Source: Lineus longissimus
Lineage: Eukaryota; Nemertea; Pilidiophora; Heteronemertea; Lineidae
Direction of reading: 5' to 3'
Assembly: GCF_910592395.1 (NCBI RefSeq)
Contig: NC_088311.1
Span: 13,768,501-13,832,500, forward strand
Length of the DNA stretch: 64,000 bases
Made by a program: the position numbers and the translations under genes
The notes under the pieces: model-generated
Databases searched by the model: none
Told to the model about the DNA's origin: nothing
What the model saw: the letters and a program-made list of their open reading frames with translations, nothing else
Part shown: in pieces, positions 22,201-29,709 of the stretch
Numbering within the stretch: the first letter of the stretch is position 1
How the letters are laid out: every line of letters starts with the position of its first letter

Positions 22201-23034
22201 GACTTCAACACAAGCCAACGCGCAAATGCCAAAAATGACTTCGAAAAAGACTTCTTCAAATTGATGAACAATGCGATATTTGGCAAGACTATGGAGTCAG
22301 TAAGACGTAGAAAAGACATTACTTTAGCTACAACTGCTGATCAGCTTCGAAAATTAGTCAATAGTAACAACTACAACTCACACAAAATCTTCTGCAAAGA
22401 TCTAGTCATGGTAGAACGACAAAAAGCAGAAGTCTATCTAAATAAGCCAATATTTATGGGGCAGGCCATTTTAGACCTCTCTAAAGAGCATATGTATGAC
22501 TTCCACTACAGTCATATGATGAAAAAGTATGGACACAAAGCACAACTGTTGTACACTGACACTGACTCACTAGTCTATAACATACAAACAGATGATATCT
22601 ACAAAGACATGCAGAAAGATGCACACTTGTATGACTTTTCTAATTTTCCAAAAGATCATCCACTGTTTGATGACATGAACAAGAAGATCATTGGCAAGTT
22701 CAAAGACGAAGAAGCTGGCAAGGTGATCGCTGAGTTCATAGCTTTGAGAGCTAAATTATATTCCTACACATGTGACAAAGATTTTGAAGTCAAAAAGTGT
22801 AAAGGGATTAAGCGACAAGTTGTGAAAAGTGAAGTCACCTTTGAAGACTACAAGACCGTGCTCTTGGGCAAGGTCCCCATTGAAAAACAAATGAATGTAT
22901 TTAGAAGTCGAAATCACCAACTTTACACAGAAAAAGTAACCAAAGTAGCACTAGATGCAGCGGATGATAAGCGAATGATTCAAGCGGATGGTATTTCAAC
23001 CTTGGCTCTAGGTCATTATAAAATTAAAAAATAA
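19207..23034 (+). CDS. polB: Protein-primed family B DNA polymerase
   Basis: The 1275-residue open frame starts at ATG 19207 in the TAAATG context. All polymerase signatures are present: Exo I ADFECSL near residue 551, Exo II HNLSGYDAH near 641, Exo III YLETDVLLLAD near 789, motif A YLDANNLYGVAM near 889, motif B KLMNNAIFGKTM near 1018, and motif C YTDTDS near 1116. Length and a roughly 500-residue N-terminal extension fit Polinton polymerases, where that region may serve as terminal protein. It would replicate the element from its TIRs. The gene is uninterrupted, in contrast to integrase and ATPase. Confidence 0.97.
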   Translation: MNNLDRQMMNFPKGLDVYPAEGLSTDELKILAFRQKVKNYGSLSREKLLEQLQQIPNSFNDVEVKIDKPVADLSQIEKRVLAQRLGVNARKFKKEQLDSILEDKIQHVNLSDIKPKAVKAKISIRKPLLQQVKELGHKNFQNLNIEKLKDLLTKEPVKRLLKSDLFKQAKELDINVKSSMTKKLIQELIKQHTESSSFVKVNSAFKGYVNHFRMQGLPKIGIQPFLEKVKTALQDKVKVETQHNSLKINIVLYISMQRKTEVQEFQQRSRHILGVGQEVNYDTLIEDMLKELKNLIQKGSGWKFLEVTKIELHTVKYQPLSGSSYIPLLQQIHKKKTVINVKNTDQLCFRYSVEAYLLKLEIHAERVANYNRPEFDHMFKGLDYPVTLKDIDKFEKNNPGLGINVFTFIPRQVVFKKGEETTIYPARISERILAEDKCINLLHFKEEYASENESMEAVKDNANYHYAWIKNFSRLVSASHSKHNGQVKVCFRCMKVISASTGELLDKRYHEHLDNCVQFECVKVSMPSDGKNTLLFTNLKAQQKHPVVIIADFECSLKKVDQNLGTKTVQNQQHIPNSYAIYIQYDQSQIARKSKMFTYIQQTEDEDIGEHFANTVTSICSQIGSKILLQFNFPKFIPVYFHNLSGYDAHLFVKNLKGKLNVIASNSENYISFSKVLPINDAQIEIRFLDSYRLMQSSLANLAKNLPNQQKKNLAAKFNGEHFDLLTRKGVYPYEWVDSHEKFQSQQLPSIEDFYSTFNGTKISQEEYLHAQHVWDKFNCKTFEDYHKIYLETDVLLLADILENFRMTCLSHYELDPAWFYTSPGLSWQAMLKMTKVEIELLTDVDMYNFFELGIRGGVCQASHRYAQANNPYLENFDPEKPTSYISYLDANNLYGVAMGQDLPVRKFKWMKDFTQWQDTACTLEVDLEYPDHLHQLHNDYPLAPEHKNDKLIPNLQDKKNYIVHHKILKFYLSEGLKLTKIHRGISYEESNFLKEYIDFNTSQRANAKNDFEKDFFKLMNNAIFGKTMESVRRRKDITLATTADQLRKLVNSNNYNSHKIFCKDLVMVERQKAEVYLNKPIFMGQAILDLSKEHMYDFHYSHMMKKYGHKAQLLYTDTDSLVYNIQTDDIYKDMQKDAHLYDFSNFPKDHPLFDDMNKKIIGKFKDEEAGKVIAEFIALRAKLYSYTCDKDFEVKKCKGIKRQVVKSEVTFEDYKTVLLGKVPIEKQMNVFRSRNHQLYTEKVTKVALDAADDKRMIQADGISTLALGHYKIKK

Positions 23035-23048
23035 AATGTTAAAATAAA

Positions 23049-24282
23049 GTGATGACAACGAGCGTGGTGAGTGCGAACTTTCCATCCTATTTAAAATATG
23101 TGCCAAATGTACAATATCCTTTGACCTATAAGAATAATTCTTTGACCAAGGATACCTTCATCCATCAACAGATTACTGTGGACCACAATCAAAGTTTCAA
23201 CTACGATACGATTGATATTTTTCCTGACAAGATCCCACCAAGAATATTTACGACCTATGCACAAGTACAAGACTATTTAAAAAATGCTACCATGGATAAC
23301 TGGGAAAACCAATTTAAATTTGCACTATGGTGTGCGACGTCTGGCTGCGGTGTATCATGGCACAATCATGTTAACCATGCTGACCCTTTAGTACAGAGCA
23401 TCTTTAGGTTCCACGTGTACTTCACGGTCAGAAAGATATTACAGCAGCTAAAAATTCCTCTACCAGGAAATCCTGACTTTAATTCAAAGAAAAATCCCTA
23501 TAGCACACAAGCCTATGAAAAGTTAAAGCTTGAATTTGGCAGAGTTGACTTCAACTACTTTCACAAAGGCAAAATGCAAGCGCTTGACATCGTCATGGAC
23601 AATGGTAACTATTACTTAAATGATCCGAGTAGGTTCCCGTTCAATGCGGACAAAAAAGGATATGTGTATGCTGATCATCGCAGGCTTTACATTGATACAC
23701 TGTCTTTCGTTTACTCAGATGACTGGACTAATTTTATCACTTTAGACAGTAAAGGATTGACTAAAGCAGGCATGAGTAGAATCAATGAGTCCATTAGGAC
23801 CTATGTATATTGTATCCTGGGTGCACAAACTATGATCAGGCAAGACATTTTAGACTCCTTAGACACGCAAAAGCAGTTTGGGATCTTGGTGGAAGATGCT
23901 ATACAAGGTCAAACGTTAGTTGACTCCATCAAAACATTTCAGTCAGCGAGTATATAAATTCACTCAAAACAAGCGTACGCGAGCAGGAACGCGACTAGAT
24001 TTCGCCGTTGGTTTAGGGTTACAACTTGTTCCGAGTCATATGCGATTACATATTGGTACGATTGAAGGGTATAATAACTCTCTGTTGACCGCTACAGAAA
24101 ATACAACTTTTGGCATCAACTCACATATCAATGTCAGAAAAAAGCGACAAGTGAGCACAGCGAGCACGAGTAAAAAACCTATAGCGTCAGCGATCAATTC
24201 ACTCAATGCGAGCGAAGCGAGCCATCTACCATTTACAATAGGATTAATTACTGTAGGTCTTTTAGTTCAAACTATTCTCTAA
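23049..24282 (+). pseudogene. Conserved Polinton protein of unknown function, frameshifted
   Basis: ATG 23049 opens a 302-codon frame with CATSGCGVSWHNHVNH, FRFHVYFTVRKIL and YVYCILGAQTMIRQDIL. It ends at 23957. Overlapping it in another frame, 23920-24282 lacks a usable ATG near its start and reads LDFAVGLGLQLVPSHMRLHI, then IEGYNNSLL, then a hydrophobic end (FTIGLITVGLLVQTIL). I infer one gene with a frameshift between 23920 and 23957. Comparable proteins occur in other Polintons; I do not assign a function. The membrane-like C-terminus suggests a virion or membrane role. Confidence 0.6.
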
Positions 24283-24289
24283 AATAAAT

Positions 24290-25275
24290 ATGATGCAAGA
24301 AGAATATGCGAAGTACTACTATCCATCCGCTTTAAAATTTTATAGAATCATGAAGAAGAAAGATCCTAGCATAAAATTTGTTGACATCGATGCATTTGTA
24401 AAGCAGCAAAAAAGTTATCAACTACATAAAAAGCAACCACAAAAGATCCAGGGGCACATTATAGCCTATCCTGAGAATGCTCTATGGTTTATGGATCTTC
24501 TAGACATGTCAAATTACTCAAGACAAAATAAAGGTTACAAATGGATACTTCTTGCTATTGATACATTTACTAGAAAAGCCTATGCTGAAGCTTTAAAAAA
24601 TAAGACAAAATTTGAAGTGAAAAATGGCTTTGAAAAAATTTACACACTTGCGAGCCCAATCGCACTTATTATTACAGACTCAGGCAATGAATTCCTGAAT
24701 AGGCCAGTACAAGACCTATTCAAAGAGTTAAACATCAAGCATGATACAGTGGACATAGGAGATCATCATGCGCTAGGACTTATTGAGAGATGATATTCAA
24801 GGACTTTACTGAACGAAATTCAGTAAAATGGGTTGATCATTTGCAAGAGTACATTTCAGCTTACAATGACAGACCACATAGAGGAATTTTAAACTATGCT
24901 CCTAATGAAGCTGCGCATCATGAAAGTGAGTTGATTGAATTAAATGCTGAAAAGTCTATGCCAGTTGAATACAAATTTAAAATAGGTGAAAGTGTTAGAA
25001 AGAAGTTAAAGAGACCTATATTTACTAAAGGTTACAAACAAATATGGTCCAATAGAACTTACACTGTAAAAAATATTGAGGGAGTGCATGCAGTATTGAA
25101 TGATGATTTTAGAGTTAGACTTGATGCTTTGCAGCGTGTGACACAAGTGCTAGCTACAATTGATGAAGAATTAGAGGTTGATCGCGTTGAAAAAGAAGCT
25201 AAAATTGAGTCAACAATTAAACACAAAGAAGGCTTAGATCCTGAAAATAGAATTGACTCACGGTTGAGAAGGTAG
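24290..25275 (+). pseudogene. int: Polinton integrase (retroviral type), frameshifted
   Basis: Frame 24290-24793 gives the rve core: the first catalytic Asp in LWFMDLLDMS, YKWILLAIDTFTRKAYAEAL, the second in LIITDSGNEF, and the Glu in HALGLIER. A TGA at 24791-24793 follows directly. The rest continues in another frame from 24790 (DFTERNSVKWVDHL, AYNDRPHRGILNYAPNEA), ending with an SH3-like DNA-binding segment (FKIGESVRKK, then WSNRTYTV). A small deletion or shift at about 24785-24795 therefore inactivates integrase just past the catalytic Glu. Integrase inserts the element and makes the 6-bp duplication. Confidence 0.92.
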
Positions 25276-25312
25276 TAAGATATTTATAATGTAAAATCAT
25301 ATTATAAACATG

Positions 25313-25597
25313 TTACTCAATTTGCAACGAAGGAACTTCTTTCAGTTCTTTTGGCACATTTTCCCATCTTCTACTGGTTGCCATATAGTCTAAATAAGTT
25401 CCAACGGTGTCCCACCATGTTTCTAATTTGGTGAAACTGTCATTTACTGATATCTCAAGTTGATCCACTTTGGTATTGACTTTAGTCGCTGTTATAACGC
25501 CAGCACCCAACTGATTGTTTTTAACCTTTCGAATGTCCTCTTTTAGTTTCTCAATAGCTGCTGGGTAAAAGTATTTAATCCCACACATGTTGACCAT
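25313..25597 (-). CDS. Small conserved-type Polinton protein, unknown
   Basis: A 94-codon minus-strand frame starts at ATG 25597 in an AAATAAATGG context, divergent from the major capsid gene. It is helical, with KLKEDIRKVKNN and KLETWWDTVGTYL, and has no recognised motif. The shared leader of 34 bases (25598-25631) holds start motifs for both directions, which supports it as a real gene. Function unknown. Confidence 0.55.
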   Translation of the reverse strand: MVNMCGIKYFYPAAIEKLKEDIRKVKNNQLGAGVITATKVNTKVDQLEISVNDSFTKLETWWDTVGTYLDYMATSRRWENVPKELKEVPSLQIE

Positions 25598-25631
25598 TTA
25601 TTTAATCATTTTATTTTTTATTCTATAATAA
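25598..25631. promoter_or_regulatory. Divergent A/T-rich start region
   Basis: Only 34 bases separate the start codons of the minus-strand gene 25313-25597 and the major capsid gene. Rightward it reads TTCTATAATAAATGG; leftward it reads ATGATTAAATAAATGG. Both have the TAAATG context used across the Polinton, so two genes appear to share one minimal promoter. Confidence 0.5.
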
Positions 25632-26849
25632 ATGGACATGTCCTACGGTAAATACTTAGACCCTTATCGAACAGATAAAGAACCTAGAGGCTTGAAAACC
25701 AAACGTAATGTTGAGGTGATCACACATAATCCTAATTCTGTGAATCCGGGTGAGACACTTTATGTGAAGATTCCCAAGCTTGAGAAAGGACAAGTGATTG
25801 TTCCTGGAAGTATGAAGCTTACGTTTAAACTTTCTACCACATCAAAAGCGAGCAATGCAGCCAATGCTACACCTGCTACATTTGTGGCCAATGTTGGTCG
25901 AAATATTGTGGACAGAATCACGACAAGTATGGGAGGTGAACACATGAGTGAAGTGAATAAAGCCTTCATCTACAACACTTTCAAAGACTTTTGGCTCACT
26001 GAGAAACAGCGAAAGAATCGAGTACAACAAGGAATTGTGAAGGATCAGCGAAAAGATGGGATTAAAACAGTCTTTGAGGACCGTTACTGTATTCCTATTG
26101 AATCAGAACTATTTGATACACATGCCCCCTTTTACCCAGCAGGTATTTTGGAGTCCATTGAGTATAACATCAAATTCAATGATGCAAAGTATGTGGTCGC
26201 TGGAACAGCATCCTCAAAGACATATGCTGTGACTGATATTCAGCTTGAATATGAAACAATCACCTCTGATGTTCTGACTCAAACCATTGAATCTTTTTAT
26301 AACTCTGAGATGAGATGGATGTATGAAGATGTGCATCTTTTGAGGACAGAGTCAATTGGGAAAAATAAACGTATGAATATCAATGTAGATGTCAATCGCA
26401 AATCTACAAAGGGGATTCTGATATTTTTCCAGAATAATTTCGCTGAGTATGACTCAGAAAATACGAGTTTTCAGAATCCAGACATCACCAATGTAACCAT
26501 CACTTCAGAAGGGATCTCACATTGCATCTACAAATCTGGAATGAAGGGTTACAACCAGTTCGATGAAGTCAAACTACTTTATATGCCAGAAGATCTTAAG
26601 CATACAGAGGACTGTATGATGGATGTTGAAAAATTCTATGACAAACACAAGTATGCGTTGTGGATTGACTTAAGATCAACTGAAGATAACGATTTGCATG
26701 GATCTGGAACTGCAATGAGCAACATCGAACATGGCTTACAGCTCGAACTCACTAGAAGTACTGAAACAGAATATGACATGCTCGTCTATATTGTAGCAGA
26801 TGGTCTAGTGGGGATTAAGAACAAGCGTGTGGAAGGTATTGTACGCTAA
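25632..26849 (+). CDS. MCP: Major capsid protein (double jelly-roll type)
   Basis: The 405-residue open frame matches what is known of Polinton major capsid proteins in length, position next to the ATPase gene, and beta-rich character. It starts MDMSYGKYLDPYR, has VNPGETLYVKIPKL and an NIVDRITTSMGG segment, then many short alternating strands. I recognise it by gene order and general sequence character rather than a catalytic motif. It would form the hexon-like capsomers of the element's predicted virion. No stops or shifts are seen. Confidence 0.8.
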   Translation: MDMSYGKYLDPYRTDKEPRGLKTKRNVEVITHNPNSVNPGETLYVKIPKLEKGQVIVPGSMKLTFKLSTTSKASNAANATPATFVANVGRNIVDRITTSMGGEHMSEVNKAFIYNTFKDFWLTEKQRKNRVQQGIVKDQRKDGIKTVFEDRYCIPIESELFDTHAPFYPAGILESIEYNIKFNDAKYVVAGTASSKTYAVTDIQLEYETITSDVLTQTIESFYNSEMRWMYEDVHLLRTESIGKNKRMNINVDVNRKSTKGILIFFQNNFAEYDSENTSFQNPDITNVTITSEGISHCIYKSGMKGYNQFDEVKLLYMPEDLKHTEDCMMDVEKFYDKHKYALWIDLRSTEDNDLHGSGTAMSNIEHGLQLELTRSTETEYDMLVYIVADGLVGIKNKRVEGIVR

Positions 26850-26860
26850 TGTTAAAATAA

Positions 26861-27467
26861 ATGGACTATTGTCACACTTCGTTCAACATGTTAGTGTGTG
26901 GCATGACTGACTGTGGGAAAACATATTTTGTTCTTGACTTGCTAGAACAAGAGTTTCAGAAAAAATTCGACGATATCGATATTTTGCCCTACGATTGACA
27001 TGAACAAAACCTATCAAGATAGACCATGGATCGCACAAGACAAAAATATACACATTTACCCATCTAATTTAGTGTTGAGCGATTTAAATGCTTGCTTAGA
27101 AGATGCTGTTAATATACTAAAAAGTCAAGACCATCAAACACTATTTATCATTGATGACTGTGCTAATTTATGGGAAGCAAAGAATAAATGTGCAAAATTG
27201 ACTGAACTAGCTTTCTCTGGGCAACATTTTGGCATTTCTGTATGGCTTTTAACTCAAAAATATAATGCAGTCGTCAAAGACTTCCGTGAAAATTGTAAAC
27301 ATATGGTCATCCATACGTTGAATGATCAAAGCTCATTGGACCAAGTGTTTAAAGAAAATCTTTGTATCCCCAGTGGCGAAAAGGATACAGTGCTTGCGCA
27401 GATTGATGCAGGTAAGCGACTTTTACTGCGCAGAAAGATTCCATTTGAGTATAAAATTTTAACATAA
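26861..27467 (+). pseudogene. A32-like packaging ATPase (FtsK/HerA type), frameshifted
   Basis: ATG 26861 (context AAAATAAATGG) opens a short frame holding the Walker A loop CGMTDCGKTYF, and stops at 26996-26998. The remainder is open in another frame through 27467 with Walker B TLFIIDDCAN and the sensor-like SVWLLTQKYN. Family-like sequence (CPTID) is readable just upstream of 27000 in the second frame, so a one-base change in the TTTT run at 26982-26985 is the likely break. It would pump DNA into capsids. It sits directly after the major capsid gene, as in other Polintons. Confidence 0.88.
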
Positions 27468-27471
27468 ATAG

Positions 27472-27912
27472 ATGGAAACTATTGTTGAAGAAGAGCGAAG
27501 CGAGTATGACATGTGAAGTGAATTACTCTCTCACTATCAATCAGGATTGCTGAGTAAATTAGGAATAAAAGCGAGCGAAGTAACAATTAAAAAAGCATCT
27601 AAAAAAAATATAGAAAAACTACATGGGGAATTTCAAGTCAAATATAATACACAGATTGCTGACGAATTAGTCTCTAACTTACTATTCGGATATACACAAG
27701 CTATGAGAGTGGTGATCCCAAATTTAGACGTGGAAAAACTTCACAAAAAATTAACTGACAATGTTATAGTCAACAATGAAATAAAGAAACAACTGGGTCA
27801 ATATATGAATCCAACTCTTCTAGCTGCAGGTACAATTGTAGCAAACACTGCAGAAGCTGCCTTGGAACCAACGAGTGTACCAGCGATCGAAGAAGCGAGC
27901 AGGTGTGAATAA
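27472..27912 (+). pseudogene. Conserved-type Polinton gene with nonsense codon
   Basis: ATG 27472 follows ACATAAATAG. The frame reads 14 codons, meets TGA at 27514-27516, and then stays open in the same frame to 27912 (131 more codons, with LHGEFQVKYNTQIADELV and LLFGYTQAMRVVIP). The second part has no ATG near its beginning, so I read it as one gene with a nonsense mutation. It is predominantly helical, and the C-terminus is Ala/Glu-rich. No function recognised. Confidence 0.55.
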
Positions 27913-27941
27913 TTTTATAGGATGTGTTAGACCTTATAAAA

Positions 27942-28574
27942 TTATGGCCAGTTCCACTGTTTAAATATAGCATACACAGCGCTTAATGATTTTGTCAATG
28001 TTTTTGGCTGTTCAACCAAGGAGTGATGTTCTAGCAATTTTTGCACTATAAATTTATTGGAAAAGAAGTTTGTCCTCCCTATTTCATCATAACTCTCATA
28101 AAACAATGCTTCGAGCCTTTTAAATTCTTTTTCAATCGTACTACAGGCTACTGATTTGAACAATTGACCATCTTTATAGAGATCTTTAAATTTTGAAAAT
28201 TTAGATGGCACAAGCTGATGGGTATCTTTCATACCATAGTCTAATCCTTGAATATATGGATTTTTTTCAACTGCATTTGACCATAAAACTGGCTTATGAC
28301 TAAACGGATTGTAAGCATTGTCTACCGTTCCACAGTCATAGCAAACTATTTCATGCTCTAGTATGGCATGATCGGTTGAATAACAAACTTTACATATCCA
28401 ATGTTCGCAGTACAGATCCATATATTTGTTCGCGATTGTGAGCTCTTCGTACAGAGAGACAGCGTCTGAAATTTCATTCATATACAGGACACCTGTATAT
28501 GGTGTTGCTGCCAGAGCAGCAACAACTTTGTCATAGATTTCGTCAAACGAGTCAAAATTAACATTAGGTTTCAT
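27942..28574 (-). CDS. Putative VLTF3-like late transcription factor (zinc ribbon)
   Basis: The 210-residue minus-strand frame starts at ATG 28574 (leader TAAATAAAATG). Residues near 56-85 have two Cys pairs, CKVC and CYDC with G-T following, spaced like a zinc ribbon. Downstream lies an aromatic/charged helical segment (FSKFKDLYKDGQLF, then TNFFSNKFIVQKLLEH). This layout resembles the VLTF3-type factors of nucleocytoplasmic large DNA viruses, also reported in Polinton-like elements. The assignment is by motif layout only. It could activate the element's virion genes. Confidence 0.5.
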   Translation of the reverse strand: MKPNVNFDSFDEIYDKVVAALAATPYTGVLYMNEISDAVSLYEELTIANKYMDLYCEHWICKVCYSTDHAILEHEIVCYDCGTVDNAYNPFSHKPVLWSNAVEKNPYIQGLDYGMKDTHQLVPSKFSKFKDLYKDGQLFKSVACSTIEKEFKRLEALFYESYDEIGRTNFFSNKFIVQKLLEHHSLVEQPKTLTKSLSAVYAIFKQWNWP

Positions 28575-28599
28575 TTTATTTACAGTAAAATAATAATTA

Positions 28600-28712
28600 T
28601 TAAATAGCGATGACTTTAATAGTTGTCAATAGTACTTTAATAGTCACTTTAATAGTCGTCAATAGTCACTTTAATAGTCACTTTAATAGTCGTCAATAGT
28701 CGCTAATATTAT
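28600..28712. repeat. AGTC-rich tandem repeat in a divergent leader
   Basis: Units built on CTTTAATAGTCGTCAATAGTCA repeat about five times in shortened forms between the divergent genes at 27942-28574 and 28726-29028. Placement in a bidirectional leader suggests a cis element, but this is inference. Confidence 0.7.
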
Positions 28713-28725
28713 TTTATGTAAATAA

Positions 28726-29028
28726 ATGACGAATGAAGAAGGAAATGAACAAGTTAAAGACATTACCACAGCTGAAGAAAAGCCGAAGAACACTAAGAGA
28801 GTTGAATGGGGAAAGAAATTGGGTCAGTTGAACAAAGGAAAGAAGAAGCCCGTACAACAAGACGTCGTACAGGCTAGGAACTACTATCCTTATATTGTAG
28901 CAGGTAGTGTTGGATTAGCTGTATTTGTGCTATACTGTAGTTCACAATCACAGCCAGCGAGCGTAGCGAGCGTGGTGTCTCCACCTGTTACAAGGACTCA
29001 ACGTGGTAATACAAAGCTAGAAATATAA
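28726..29028 (+). CDS. Small single-pass membrane protein, unknown
   Basis: A 100-codon frame starts at ATG 28726 in a GTAAATAAATG context. The N-terminal 50 residues are charged and lysine-rich (WGKKLGQLNKGKKKP); residues about 54-72 are a hydrophobic segment (YPYIVAGSVGLAVFVLY). The C-terminal codons include a GCGAGCGTAGCGAGC repeat. Likely a small virion or membrane protein by neighbourhood. Confidence 0.55.
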   Translation: MTNEEGNEQVKDITTAEEKPKNTKRVEWGKKLGQLNKGKKKPVQQDVVQARNYYPYIVAGSVGLAVFVLYCSSQSQPASVASVVSPPVTRTQRGNTKLEI

Positions 29029-29048
29029 TATTTTTTATTCTATAATAA

Positions 29049-29282
29049 ATGGACACTATTAATCCAAAACAGATCGGTAACACAGTATATCATGCTGCTG
29101 TTTTAGCAGGTTTAACCGTTGGCTATGGTATGGCCGCAAAGAAACTTCTGAAGTCAAACATTGGAGATCCGAGTAAACCAGACCTTATGGAAGCGTTGAA
29201 GCTTACGGGAGCGGTGACACTTGCTATTATTACGAAGGGTTATCTGGAAAAGCAAGGACTACCAAAGAACATCACTGGATAA
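29049..29282 (+). CDS. Small hydrophobic protein, unknown
   Basis: A 77-codon frame starts at ATG 29049 after TTCTATAATAAATGG, the same leader as the major capsid gene. It has two short hydrophobic stretches (YHAAVLAGLTVGYGMAA and LKLTGAVTLAIIT). It is 20 bases from the preceding gene. The start motif is the main reason to accept it. Function unknown. Confidence 0.6.
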   Translation: MDTINPKQIGNTVYHAAVLAGLTVGYGMAAKKLLKSNIGDPSKPDLMEALKLTGAVTLAIITKGYLEKQGLPKNITG

Positions 29283-29308
29283 CAAATTTTTATAAAATAA
29301 AAACGAAT

Positions 29309-29704
29309 ATGGCTGGCATGATTTTAACAACCATTTTCGGGGCAGTAGCTAATGCGACTGCTTTCGTAGGATGTAATGCCATGTTCCACGCATTTGATGC
29401 GCAGAATGCTGCAGAAGAGCGTAAAAGACATGATTTAGCGAGCGAAAAATTACAAAAACAGTCAGCGACGTGGTCGCACAATAGAATTAAGCATCTTGAC
29501 TTCCTTGCAGAACAACGACAGAAAAAACATCAAGCACAGTCAGACATGTTAGACATGAGAGACTCTATCCGCCTGTATGACAGCATCCACCCTGAACCTA
29601 CTTTGTCTCATTATCATAAACCTAGTCAGAGTCAGAAAAATTATGAACAGGCCTATATTGCTGCAAGTGTTATCGGATCTGCTGTGGTAACAAAATGTTT
29701 ATAA
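29309..29704 (+). CDS. Conserved Polinton protein with coiled-coil, unknown role
   Basis: A 131-codon frame starts at ATG 29309. It has a hydrophobic N-terminus (MILTTIFGAVANATAFVG), then a long charged helix (EERKRHDLASEKLQKQSATW and RIKHLDFLAEQRQKKHQ), then a short hydrophobic end. The EERKRHDLA-type helix behind a hydrophobic leader is something I recall from other aquatic Polintons. It is probably membrane-associated; the function is not known to me. Confidence 0.65.
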   Translation: MAGMILTTIFGAVANATAFVGCNAMFHAFDAQNAAEERKRHDLASEKLQKQSATWSHNRIKHLDFLAEQRQKKHQAQSDMLDMRDSIRLYDSIHPEPTLSHYHKPSQSQKNYEQAYIAASVIGSAVVTKCL

Positions 29705-29709
29705 AATAA

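Noticed and set aside
25313-25597. A frame-shadow of the integrase or capsid region
   Set aside because: Rejected as a shadow: it lies between genes, has its own TAAATG start and no competing frame, so I kept it as a low-confidence gene.
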